Source: Phlegmacium glaucopus (lineage: Eukaryota; Basidiomycota; Agaricomycetes; Agaricales; Cortinariaceae). Taken from it: a DNA stretch of 64,000 bases. The DNA lies in NCBI GenBank assembly GCA_015039465.1, contig MU130382.1, positions 725,824 to 789,823 on the forward strand, written 5' to 3'. Every line of letters begins with the position of its first letter. Position 1 is the first letter of the stretch. The position numbers and the translations under genes were made by a program. The notes below the pieces were generated by a model. That model had not been told where the DNA came from and did not search any database. It saw only the letters and a list, made by a program, of their open reading frames with translations. This document shows positions 21,722-32,912 of this stretch, one piece after another.

Positions 21722-23763
21722 ATTTTCCGGTGGAAGGCTAGGTATGGAAGATTATTTTTTTTTACGGGTGCAGAGATTAGAAGTTATATAAAAAGACCAA
21801 AAGCCGAGACTCGTCTGGACCAAACGCAATCTCCTCTTTTGGTTTTTCTGTCGCCTGGAATCTTGATCACTGTCAACCAAGAAAAAGTATGCAATCTAGA
21901 GCTAACGTTATGGAGGCGGCTTGTCGCACACGGCAATTGGTATTCAGGCATCTACACTATCCCAGTTTCAGAGACCAACCTCCAAACCTTTCATCAAGTT
22001 AACCTCGGGCAGTCACGGTCGAGGCTAAACCTGTCATTGGACTGACAATATCCTGGTGATTGGCTGTGTGCTTTTACAACGCCCCTTCACATTCAATTCA
22101 CCCGGCTAAAAAAAATATTGGGCCTAAAAATGACTCCTTTGCTAACGGCAGGTTTCTATGGGCAACTGCTCTTAAGCACACAGCCTTTTGGGCGTACTAG
22201 CCGAGGTTGTCACACTATAGCAATTCCTATTCTGTTTTCGAAGCGCCCTGAAGGGATGAAAACTTCATGAGCCTCTTGCACTTTGGCTATGAATCTCATG
22301 CTTAGAAGACATGTGACACTGGTATGGATCTGCATGACGCCACTGTCGAACATGACGGCTTCAATGTCTTTTGTCTAGTGCTGGAAACGCTCCAAAGTCT
22401 GGCTACTACGCTTTCATCCAAAACATGAGGTCCAGCCATTCCTGTCATGGCTAAGTCTGCATGAGTCCTCATATCTGCTACCGTTTGGTGTCTTCCTGCC
22501 GGATGTCAAGTTTCCTATTCAAACAGCGTGAGTAATAAGTTTTTTTCTAGTCTTCCATCGCCGATAGACTGGCCAACCTTCATGAACGGGATCCCTTATG
22601 CCTGCGATTTTAAACGTCTGCATGAAGTTTCACTTTTCATCGTGACTGATTCTTCGATTCAATTTTCTCTGCATGTTCTATGGCTACATTCTTTACGAAG
22701 AAGCATTAGCAAATGGTCACCGAGCATCTGTTAACTATCACCAAGTGGGATAAAACTGCCCAAGATTCAATTGCGTCAAGAATATCATATGCCATTTGAG
22801 GATCATCAACAGCTGGCAGACCCTCTTACGGTGGTTGCAACGTGGATATCAATTCCATTGACAGAGTCTGGACCTTACTCTCTCTCTGCCCAATTTAGGT
22901 TTCTCCACGTATCTTATTGCAGACCACTGCCAATATCCCCAAAAACGCCGCTATTCGCCCCGAGTTTAACACCGTGACGAAAACGCCTCCAGGCCAGGTA
23001 CGATTCCGAAAACCCCTTTACTCGGGGCAAAGATCTTCTGCTATGAATATTATTCACGCGACCAGTTCTATTGGAGCCGTCGTCCCTATAACACAGCCTC
23101 ATGAATGTTGCGTTTTACATCATTGGAAGCATGAGCCTCACCTCGATGGTTGGCCTTCCCCACCCCAATGTCACTGGCACCTCAATGTGATTATAAAGTG
23201 CTCCTCAATGACGACTACCGGCCTCTACCCCCAGTAAAAAATACGTCACGATGCGACTAGATTTATAGAAGAAATTCTTGTTTCCATTCTCAGAGACTCC
23301 TTGTATCTTCTAACAGGCGCATTTTTTTGCAAGAATCAAGCATTGGCCATCCCTCGAGGATAACGTTTCCCCCAATCTTTTCTTCCTCTTCTATTCATAT
23401 GACCACCGAAGTCCAAATGCCAGCAGTGAGGACAGCCTCCCTTAGTCAAAGTTGAACTAACCTTGATGGTGACGCCCGTTAGGCCTGGTTGGCCTCGAGT
23501 GCCCTAGGCTCTGGACTGATGATAACGTGTTGGAGCTCAACTCTTAAATGTTCTCTAACTCGGCGATTCTACCAACTAGCAGGGAAACATTTCTCGCTTT
23601 TGTATTCGTTCGAGTAATTATTTGCAAAAAATAAATAAATAAATGATTCAATGGCACGACAACAGGCGCGTTATTGTTTCGGCACCCCTTGGCGTTCACT
23701 AGCACTGGTAGTGCATCTCTTGTATTATAAAAATTCGCCCACCTAGGCACTGGCGGAGCTCGC
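21722..23763. other. long intergenic stretch without recognised gene
   Basis: About 2 kb with only short unconnected frames. The part next to 21,721 must contain the TPA1 promoter. One short inverted repeat (22,062/22,174) is listed separately. Nothing else could be supported. Confidence 0.45.
22062..22185. repeat. short inverted repeat, 12-bp arms
   Basis: GGCTGTGTGCTT at 22,062-22,073 and its exact complement AAGCACACAGCC at 22,174-22,185 enclose about 100 nt. It may be the ends of a tiny element, or chance. Confidence 0.35.
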
Positions 23764-24216
23764 TTACACTCTCAGGGTTACATCGGTCATCTCGGCGGTC
23801 ATCTCGCTTATGTCGGTAATATGTGATATCAATCGAGGTTCGCGGAGCGCCATGGCACTTTTATGTTCGACTTCAGAAATGAATGGGTGATATATGGAAC
23901 GGTAATAGTACATCTGGTCTAGATGTTCATCTCGCAAGCTGCAAATCTGCTCAGATGAGGTACGCAGAATGTTGCTCGTCGTCTGTAGGTCTCTTCTTGT
24001 TCCATCATTCACCTGTGGGCAGCACTCTCGTAATAGCCGGGTCAATTTCCAGGACGTGGTCACCTAGACCGTTGAACTTGGAATACTGGACAAGCTCAAT
24101 CACACAACTGCAGGGTACTGATTCACTGGATTCGTCGCCAATCTATAAATACAGCATTCGGAAATGATGAGAAATACATATCCCGAATTAGAGAATGTGT
24201 TGTGGTAGTCGACCAT
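23764..24216 (-). CDS. tentative small protein, three exons
   Basis: From ATG 24,216 the minus strand can be spliced into MVDYHNTFSNSGY, then IGDESSESVPCSCVIELVQY and following residues, then a helical-looking segment ending at 23,764. The supposed first intron is only about 35 nt, and the start lies 13 nt after the NOP13 stop codon. It may therefore be an alternative 3' part of that transcript or no gene at all. No family recognised. Confidence 0.25.
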
Positions 24217-24228
24217 AGTAAAACAAAC

Positions 24229-25713
24229 CTAGAATGTAATTTTGTGACCTTGACTAGGAAGAATCGCAGCAGACTCTCGCTTTGCAAGTGCCAAAGCCGC
24301 TCCTGGTTTTGGCCGCGATTTAGGCCCCTTATGCCTGATACTGTTTTTTGATGATGTCCGTTCCTTTGCATCGGAAGTATGGTTCATGAGGTCCGAATCA
24401 GCAGCTGGAACTTCATTGGCGTCTGCTGTTTCGGATGCCTCCTCGGGTTTAGTGAAAGAACGATCCGACCTAGAATCGTGACGTGGTCCAGTCGGACGTC
24501 GATTTCTCCTATCCATCGCAATGGCCCCGCCCGAAGATTTTCCCTTGGGAGCGCCACGACGTACAGCGTCGGGACTACCATATTCCACGACTAGACTTCG
24601 TCCATTAAGTTGATGATTTTTGGGATTGATAAGAGCCGAGGTTGCATGTTCAATGGTCATGAAATCCACAAACGCAAAACTGCTCGAGAGACCCAAAAAA
24701 GAGGAGGGGAAAAAAACAAATGAGAATCAATTCAGTCCCAGAATGAAAAACGCATGGAACAAGCACCCTTTACAAAGACCGGAGTCTTCAAACGTTCCCA
24801 TTCGCACTTTTCGTATCCACACATCATTGGGTTTGTTTCCTGGTGCGTCCTTGCTTTGCTGTTTGGTCAAGCGATGAGCATTGAGCAGCTCGCGGATAGA
24901 TGCTTCGGTTGTTTGGAATCCCAGATTACCAAAGAACAAAGTCGGAGAGGGAGATTGTTTTTGCACACCCAAAATTTTCTGTGCCGTCTTGGAATGGGTT
25001 TGGTGAGCAACTGCGGGGTCATTGAATGTGGTAACGCCAGCTACTGCAGCGGGTCTTCCTGCAAAACTATCACCTATTTTTTTTGTTGAATGAATCAGTC
25101 AGATGGCAGAGTAGATAGAAGTATGTCTGCGGACCATCTTTAATAAGCAACTTGCGCCCTACAAGAGGACTTTCCGATAGAGCAATGGCTAATGACTTCG
25201 CTTCTGGTGTCGCAAAATCTACATACGCAAATCTAACGAATAAGAATAAGATCATAAGTTTGCCGTAGATGGTGATCGTCGACGAACATACCCGCGATTT
25301 TCTGGCTTCAAACCAGGACCAGTCGCTGGCTTTGTTGGCATGTTAATCCGAGTAATCTCGCCAACGTCTGCAAAGAACATCCGAAGGTTTTCCTGAGTCG
25401 TTTTGAACGACATGTTCCCAACCCACACCGAGTTCTGTCGTTTTATTGGGACCACCGCTTTGGCACTACCATCTCCTAGCTTGCGTTTCTTCGTTGTAGA
25501 ACCTTCTTCCTCCTCCAGTTTGGCGGCCAACTTCTGTTCTTTTTTTCTACGTCGTCGTTCTGCATGAGAGAGGACTGGCTCTTCTGGAGTGTCTGATGCT
25601 TGCGCATTGTCGTCCACTACCTCTTCCTCAGTAACTTCTTTTCTTTTCCGTTTTATATTTTTCTTTTCTTTCGGCTCTGGGCTCGAGCTTCTTGATGAAG
25701 TTGCAGAGCTCAT
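24229..25713 (-). CDS. NOP13: nucleolar RNA-binding protein, NOP13-like, two RRMs
   Basis: Four exons (25,713-25,292; 25,232-25,135; 25,073-24,767; 24,679-24,229) give 425 residues. The N-terminus is charged (KKNIKRKRKE, acidic stretch, RRRRKKEQK), as expected for a nucleolar protein. RRM1 runs from NSVWVGNMSF (RNP2) to FAYVDFATPEAK (RNP1). RRM2 runs from PTLFFGNLGF to GFAFVDFMTIEHA. The tail is basic and low-complexity with a GPKSRPKPGAAL segment. Two spaced RRMs after a basic/acidic N-terminus match yeast Nop13, a pre-ribosome-associated protein of unknown precise role. The second intron begins GTCCGC, but both sides rejoin the RRM frame well. Confidence 0.85.
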
Positions 25714-25799
25714 AAATCCGTGTAACTCTGAAGTTTTAGGGGTAGCCGAAAATTACTGTCGATTTGTGACCAATCCTGTGACGAGTGACGCCCAACAGA

Positions 25800-28700
25800 T
25801 TATAATTGGAACTTGAACATGTACATACACAATCGGAAAAAGAATCCAATGAAAATGAAATCTAGTATCCAGCCGTACTTTATTTCAACTAGTTTTTCAG
25901 TCCACATCACATAGTAGTCGTAGTAGTCCATCTGTCGTCTGAAGGTAACCTCTTCCCGCCAAATTGGGTACACAGGAAGTGGCTCCGAGTCCTTTTTCAG
26001 GATTTCCACCTGCCATCGAATGTAAACATCAAGAGGCGGTTCAGGGAGCCCCTAATATGTTCAATTATTAGACGATGGGGAGCTAAAACTAAAGACGATT
26101 GTGACTTACCTCCAGCCACTTGATAATATCCTTGAATGACTCCATTGAAGGACCAGATAACCTGATAACGCGAAGTCTCGCAAATATACGTTCGCTGGGT
26201 AGAGCTCGAACCAGATGAAATTTCCAATTCCGCTCAGCTTCCAGCCTTTTCATAATGCAACTTGAGAGGAAAAAGATGAATAACCAAGAATAAACAGAAA
26301 TGGCGGCAACTTACAAGTCGTCGTCGGATTGCTCGCTGGGCCAATCCTGCCCTGGGTACATCTCTAAACAGTACTCAGCTAGTTGAGTATGGTATGTGTT
26401 AGGACTGATGTAGAGCCGCCCAGCCCTCTTGATATCCGTGAGGTATTCCGTTAAAGAGGGAATGATATCTGGTAATAGCAGAAAGTCGTCTGAGATCTCG
26501 AGTTTGCCAGGTATGACAGTATCAACATCAAATTTTTGAAAGGCTATAGGCTCAAGTTCGGAGTGCGTGTTCTCGACGTTTGCGATAAAATCTTTCACCC
26601 GTGCAAGAAAAGGGGGGCACAGGGTAATTATTCCGACATTTTCTTCTCCGTCTGCGGAGCCTATGGATCGAAGTTCGACGCACAGAATTTGCGCATATAT
26701 TCGATCTGCTATTCGGCGAAGCCTCTCTTGCAGACCACAGTCAGAATCCAACACCTGATAAAGTAAGATGATCTATGTTCAGCACACATTGAGAATAATA
26801 TCGAACAGGACTAACTTGTTGGCTTTGCAGCCATCGCAAGATACAATTGGTAGCATGCCAGATGTAAGCCAAGTTCGCAGGCGGTGCGTCTCGCATGTCC
26901 GGACTGTAGTAAATGATGTTATCCAATTGATCGAGGAATCTTGACGTGGGATGTTTTTTGACCAATTCCTCAACGCGGATGTCCAGACCATATAGATGTT
27001 GCTGAAAATTGTTACCCAGATACGTCACAACGTTTTCATCTAGACTTGACACACCCATAACTCTTGAGTCCCGCAGAAAAAATGGGAGTGTGGATGACGT
27101 TTCTACTTACTTGGAAAGTCGGGACCAGTTCAAATCGTAAAAGATAGAGAGTGCGTGGAAACATATGACAACGTGGTGAGAAGACGGACGGATGTGATAG
27201 GGTCCACTCCGACTCTTGTCAAGCAAGAATTGGGACATGTGTCGATTTAAACATATTCCAGAGAGGTGCGGACCAACGTCTGACGGGCGCTGGTAAGTAT
27301 CGAGTCTATCGACAAACTGTTCATTTCGTTCCAGGAGATCTTTGGCAAACTCGAGATCGACCGAACATAAATCCGCTACCGCCTTGACGGGCATCATAGT
27401 TCTCTGCACTAGGAACCCTGGTATAGACTTAATGAGGTGAATTAGACCATTTATATCAGCCCCATCGTGGGCAGTAAATGAGGTGTAGCAATCATCAAGG
27501 ATAGAACGATATTGATAGTAAATTGTTGCATATTTGACATCCTCTAGAGCTTGAGGGCACTCGTCAAGGATATCGATGACCGTACAATCCTGACTAGCAT
27601 TGTGTGAGCGATGGCACAGACCTTCGCGATAATGCCATTTGTTGAACATCAGATGCTACTCAATCTCAATTCATAAGTACTTGAACTTGAGAAGAACAAA
27701 TACCAACTCACGACTAGGACCGTCATAGCACAATGCAACGCATCGAAATGAATTTGATAGTTGGCTTTGTTTTGCCTTTTAGCTTTATTTTCCGAAAAAT
27801 CTTGCTGGAACGCCTTGAGGTCTTCGATGATAGCTGCGCGGACATCACTAGGGCAAATAGAAAAATGGGGTGCTAGATGCCATTTGAGATATCCCCATGT
27901 TTTTAAACAAGGAGGTTGTTTGGATTGTAGACCAAACCTTGTCAAAAGATATCTTGTTCAGCATATATTGTTGTCTTTAAAATTTAAGTAATCTCACCTA
28001 GGATAATGGATCCATCGAGTCATTAATTTGAATCCGGCGACGGTAAGTTTGGAGTGGGCTTCAACGATGTTAACAAAGAACTGTCCTGACCGACGGTGAT
28101 CCACAAGATAATCTCGGAAGGATTCGTGGAGTAGCTGAAAGCCATCGGCACCTGAGTTCCGCGACCCATGTTCTTTGAGCTCATACCTTTCGCCCTTCGT
28201 ACCGGGAAAGTATATCAACGAATGTAAACTTCGCAGCACAAGAGTCACTTCGCCTTGCTCCATAGCAAGGATATCTTCAATCACTTCTGGCGGTTGATAA
28301 CAATGGAGTACAAGTATGACACCAAGGACTCGAACGACTCCCATTGGGTTTCGACAAGCCGATAGAATCTGAGTGTAAAGAAGATCAAGGTCGGAAAATG
28401 CTTCATTTGAGTATGCGGCAGGATTGGGAGCCAATACAATGTTGAGTTGTTTCATTGGGGACGAAGACTCTGAGTCCTCGGAGCCAACAAATTTGAGTAT
28501 AGTTGCTGCATAGATGAACTGACCAGAGGATTTTTGGACAAGGAGGGAAATAATACCGTCCCCTGGCCAAGTATATGACTTGAGAGGGTGATTGCGGGAT
28601 ATATCGGCGAAGCCTTCGCGGAGGAATAATTCAATGTCTTTCTTGGGGTTAAACGAATCATCAAGAACGACACGGCGGGTGATTGTATGGAGATTGCTTT

Positions 28701-29516
28701 GATCGAAACTTTCCCGAATATGAGCTTCTGGACGGCTCGCAATCAAGAAACGAAGTGGTATTTTTTTGTCGACGACTGCTTGCGAGATGAGCGCAAGGAT
28801 GTTCTGTTGTGTTTCATTGCCCCGACACTCATCCAGCCCATCAATAATCACAGTCGGCGTGTGCAAGAAATCAGTTCCTTCCTGTTTGAGCTTGTGAAAC
28901 GCGTCGACTATGAGTGAATTGAGTTGGACGTCCATGGTTTTTGTATGGAGTATAGGATTTGATTCCATGATTTTGTTAACATGAACGCTCAGACTGGGCA
29001 AATTTAAAGCAAGTTGATATCCGATGGTAGGAAACAATTGATGACCTTCGTCGCGACCTTGCTTTCCTCTTGAGAAGAAAAAACTTCCCCCACATTGCCT
29101 GATACTCTCGGTTGGTACCTCCTGGTGGGCGTTGAGAAGTTCCGCAATTGATTGAAGAATTGCAGTCTTTCCCGCACCAGCTGGACCATACAACCAGAGC
29201 ACAGAGCATGGAGGGCTCGGGTCATCTATCCAATCTAAGATGAGCTTGAGAACATCTTTACGTGTCTCGGGGTGGCATTTTGGAGAGTGCTCGGACGAGT
29301 CGTGAATCGCTCCAACTGAGATCACCTTGCTCAAGGTATTGAGACCTGTATTAATCGTTCACCCTTTGATACTGAAGAGTCCTGACCAATGGGGGCATAC
29401 TCACCGGATTGGTTCTTATTTATATGATAGTGATAGTCTCCGTTGACTGCGTTGAAATTACATCCAATAAAATTCGGGTTTTTGGAGTTGGAAAACAATG
29501 ATTGTGCGCCAGGCAT
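25800..29516 (-). CDS. NACHT-domain STAND NTPase (fungal NLR-like)
   Basis: Eight exons (29,516-29,405; 29,345-27,998; 27,952-27,712; 27,655-27,111; 27,062-26,816; 26,754-26,315; 26,260-26,110; 26,051-25,800) sum to 1,111 residues. The N-terminus has the FSNSKNPNFIGCNFNAVNGD motif typical of agaricomycete STAND proteins, then the linker GAIHDSSEHSPKCHPETR. NACHT follows: Walker A GPAGAGKT at 91-98, Walker B VIIDGLDEC at 203-211, then FLIASRPE. The winged-helix-like part ends near 470. The C-terminal 600 residues contain no WD40, ankyrin or TPR repeats that I can see. The last 25 residues (ILDFIFIGFFFRLCMYMF) are strongly hydrophobic and could anchor the protein in a membrane. Such proteins act in non-self recognition and regulated cell death in fungi; the role here is inferred. 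Confidence 0.85.
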
Positions 29517-30311
29517 GTTAGCTAGGTTGAACAGGAGGTGAGCCTAGCGATAATCTCAAAAACCAAGATTGCGCTCTTAAATAACATTGTCTCGTTCTAT
29601 CCTGAGAGAAAGGTGAGCCTGAAATACTCTTATACAATTGTACTCACTGCACACTGCGTCGCTATTGCCATGACACTTACAAGGACGAGATAATGGCAAC
29701 GCTGTGAATTGTCATTGTTACATATCTGTAGTCTCTTATCAATTAGTAAGGCACAGTGTCACTGTAGTAATTGCCAGTGGTCAGTTTTCGATGGATGTTG
29801 TGTGTTGGTCTGGATGTTAAACAACGAAGCTCAGGGTCAGGGAATAAATATAAGGTACATGTACACTGCACACTTTCTACAAATGTCAGGTGGTTAATTG
29901 TTGTCAACAATGACAATAGCGCTCGTAATTCGGAAAAAATGAATCAATATTTCAGCCGTATAGATAAAGAAATTCCGTGAACAAAGTAGCTAGGCATTAC
30001 TCTTGTTTCTCCAGATCTCAACCACATGCGATGCCGAAATCAGGGCAGGACTTTCAGAACCAGGGTGGCTATTATCCCGTCACTGCCCAGATTGAAAACA
30101 CAACCTGAAAGAGTGCTTTCATTCAAAGTTTTCGGTTTATGAGGATGGAGTGGTGAGCCTGAGCCTTGAGGGTAGACCGAGGTCACTACATTCCCGACTG
30201 AGATATAAGGAATGTGAGCATTCAATGTCATTGAAACAGTGATAAAGATATTATGTAAAGTAAATAAGCGCAGATATGAGATATACAGACAGCAGATAGC
30301 AAACAAACTTT
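29517..30311. other. intergenic, no gene recognised
   Basis: Contains the promoter of the NACHT gene on its left and the 3' flank of the coiled-coil gene on its right. Short frames on both strands have no family features. Confidence 0.45.
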
Positions 30312-32688
30312 CTATCTGGCACCAGCAATCGATCTTTTCCGCTCAGCGTCGACCAGCACCAATTTAGGCCCACGCTTCGCCATGGTGTAGATAAACACAA
30401 AAATGATAATCGCGAATTGGAACCATAGCCAGACCTCAAAGAGGAGATTAACCAATGAGCTTTTCTTCGTCAGAGTCTCCTTTCTAGACCGACTAGCGAC
30501 GTGAAGTTGCAAGGCATTGTCATCCGGTAGAGAGGGCGATGGCGCATTAGATTTAGGTTTGTCTATATCAGACAAACCATCAAATTTCTCTATCATCGTA
30601 TCGATTGCGTTCGATAGACGTTGTGGCAGCCCCATGCTGGCAGGTTCTGCTAGTGTTGACCCAGTTCTATTGAACTGAACAGAAGTGGTTCTCGAACTTT
30701 GGTGACCCTCTTTGAACCTACGGTCCATCCAACGATCAGTTCGGGACCGTAAAGTTTCCGACATCCGCAGGACTCGGGGAGATCTCGCATATTCTCCAAA
30801 ATCCCCAGCTTTTACCGGAGTGGGTGGCTCAACTGAGAGTCGAAGTAAGCCTGCTGGTATTGGTAGGGATGCGCAAAGACCACCGTTCTTGAGAGTCTCG
30901 AAATTCAGCTCATCAGAAGCACGTCGGCTCATGGCGCGTGATGCGGGAGAAGGTGTGGCAGGCACAGAGAATTGACTGAGGTCATAGAGACTTGATGTTC
31001 GATGATGAACATCAGAACTCATATCCCAGCTGTCTCCAAGCTCTTTGGAGAGTTCGCTGTGGAGAGTAGGCCGGGATTCCAAAGGTGACAATTCGTGAAG
31101 AACTTGAGTAGCAGGGGAAAAGAAATGAAGAGGCGAAAGTGACCCAGGTGATTCATGTCCTCTGCTTTCCGCAGACGACCAAGACAAACGATCCTGGAGA
31201 CCTTCGCTCCACGGCGAAGATGGTCGTGATGGGAGTTGAAGATTGTTGGATCTCAAATTAGGAGGGCTATCGGCAACAAGAGGATGGTCGTGGGGAAACA
31301 ATCCCATAACACTTTTGCGGTCCTTGGCCGCCAAGGTAAACCCTCGGGCGACAAAACCTCCCTCTCTACCCAATGATTGCGCGTCCGCGTTTCTTCCTAT
31401 ACTTCTTATTTTAACAGTCTGGGAAGTCGAAGGCGCTTCCTTCTCTTCTAACGCTGTCAGATCAGACTCAGGCAGTGGCTGGACCGCCTCGGGGTCAACC
31501 CAAGATTCATAGGCTTTGGTGATGTGTTCCGTGTCGCGCTGAACCGCTGAAAGTTGAGTCGCCGTCTCGTTCTGTTGTTTGAGAATTTGTGCGTTGGCTT
31601 CTTCAAGTTCCTGGACCTTCACCAACAGCTGAGATATGAGCGCATGTTCCGAGTGAGGGAATAACCCAGGAAGCTCCAACTCCGCGTCGCTATTGGACTC
31701 TTTAAGTTGACGAGTATAAGGAGGGTTGGGACTCGTTGCAGTAGGAAAGAAAGAAAAGCCATCGGAAGGACCTCCGAATCCTGAACCATCGGGAGCGAAG
31801 CTTTGCACTTGACTACCACTCTCTTGGCGGTTAGTGTCATGTCCACTAAGTCGCCTAGCCCGAATTTTAGCCTCTCTCTCTTGTTTCTTTCTCCAAGCCT
31901 CTCCAGCCGCTGCACTATGCACCTTTTCTTCCAACTCTTCACTCTTGGCCTGCGTCTTCTCAAAAGCCTCACGAAGGAAAGCAATTTCCTTCTCCAATCT
32001 CTTGAGTTCGCGCCGTCCAGTCTGATCTGCAGAAGACGCTCCAGCTTCTAGTCTTTCGAGTTTATCCATAAGTTCTGCATTTTGGTCTGCAAGCAGAGAT
32101 ATATCCGCGTTGACTTTCCGGTCAAGTTTTCTGAGGAGGGATGAATGAGGGGACGCGATTACACTCAAGGCGGAGTCAGAAGTGGAGTAGTTCATGGTCC
32201 TGGATAACATATATGGTGGACCATCAGGAGAAGATGTCGACCTTGTAGGAGAAACCTCATGTTCCGACCTGAGAGCGACGGCATTCTCATACAGGTTGCA
32301 TACTACTGAGTTGAGATCGAATTAAGGGGTAAGTCGTCAACCCCATCATATGATCGAAAGAACACAGACCATGTTCTCGTTCCTTGATCAAATCATCCGC
32401 CGTAACTAAAAGCTCCTCCAGTTCTTCTCGAGATTTCTCCTTCATCCAGTCGAGCTCCTCTTTCAAAGATGGAGAAGACGATGCCTGGGCAGAATCATTA
32501 TCCCATCCCATCATACGGAAAGTTGCTTCTATAGGAGAACCAAATAGATCTTGACGAGATTGGCGACGAGAAGGGAATGTAAAGGGAGAATTATAGGCAG
32601 GAGGTGGGGTAGACGATAACTTTAGCATAGTTGCACGACGAGCTTTAGCTGGGGGAAGTGGACGAGGTGTCTCTGCGCTGGAAAGCAT
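30312..32688 (-). CDS. tail-anchored coiled-coil protein, unknown function
   Basis: Two exons (32,688-32,370; 32,302-30,312), 769 residues. After a Pro/Ser-rich N-terminus (PPAYNSPFTFPSRRQS), coiled coil is predicted by eye in LKEELDWMKEKSREELEELL and again in the stretch with ENAELMDKLERLEAG-like heptads (about 150-250). A third helix, HALISQLLVKVQELEEANAQ, lies near residue 310. The rest is Ser/Pro-rich and probably disordered. The C-terminus has one membrane segment (LWFQFAIIIFVFIYTMAKRG) followed by a short basic tail, so the protein is probably inserted by the tail-anchor route into ER or the nuclear envelope. I do not recognise the family. Confidence 0.75.
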
Positions 32689-32912
32689 AGTTGGAATGAG
32701 AGTTAATTATGGGGTACGCCGATATATAGGCTGTCTATAGTCCGATTCTAAATGAGAAATGGTCAGCCTAAGAGCAAGCACTCTGGCCGCCAGTCGACGG
32801 CTGAGACTCCTCAACTGAGACTTGTGTCACACGTCACACTTAAAAGGTATTATTGTAGTTACAAGCAATGGATTTACGACAAGGTAACTAGGACATACAA
32901 AAAACACGACAA

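Noticed and set aside
22917..23237. 106-codon plus-strand frame in the 2-kb gap
   Set aside because: It has irregular composition, no domain, and no introns or neighbours supporting it.
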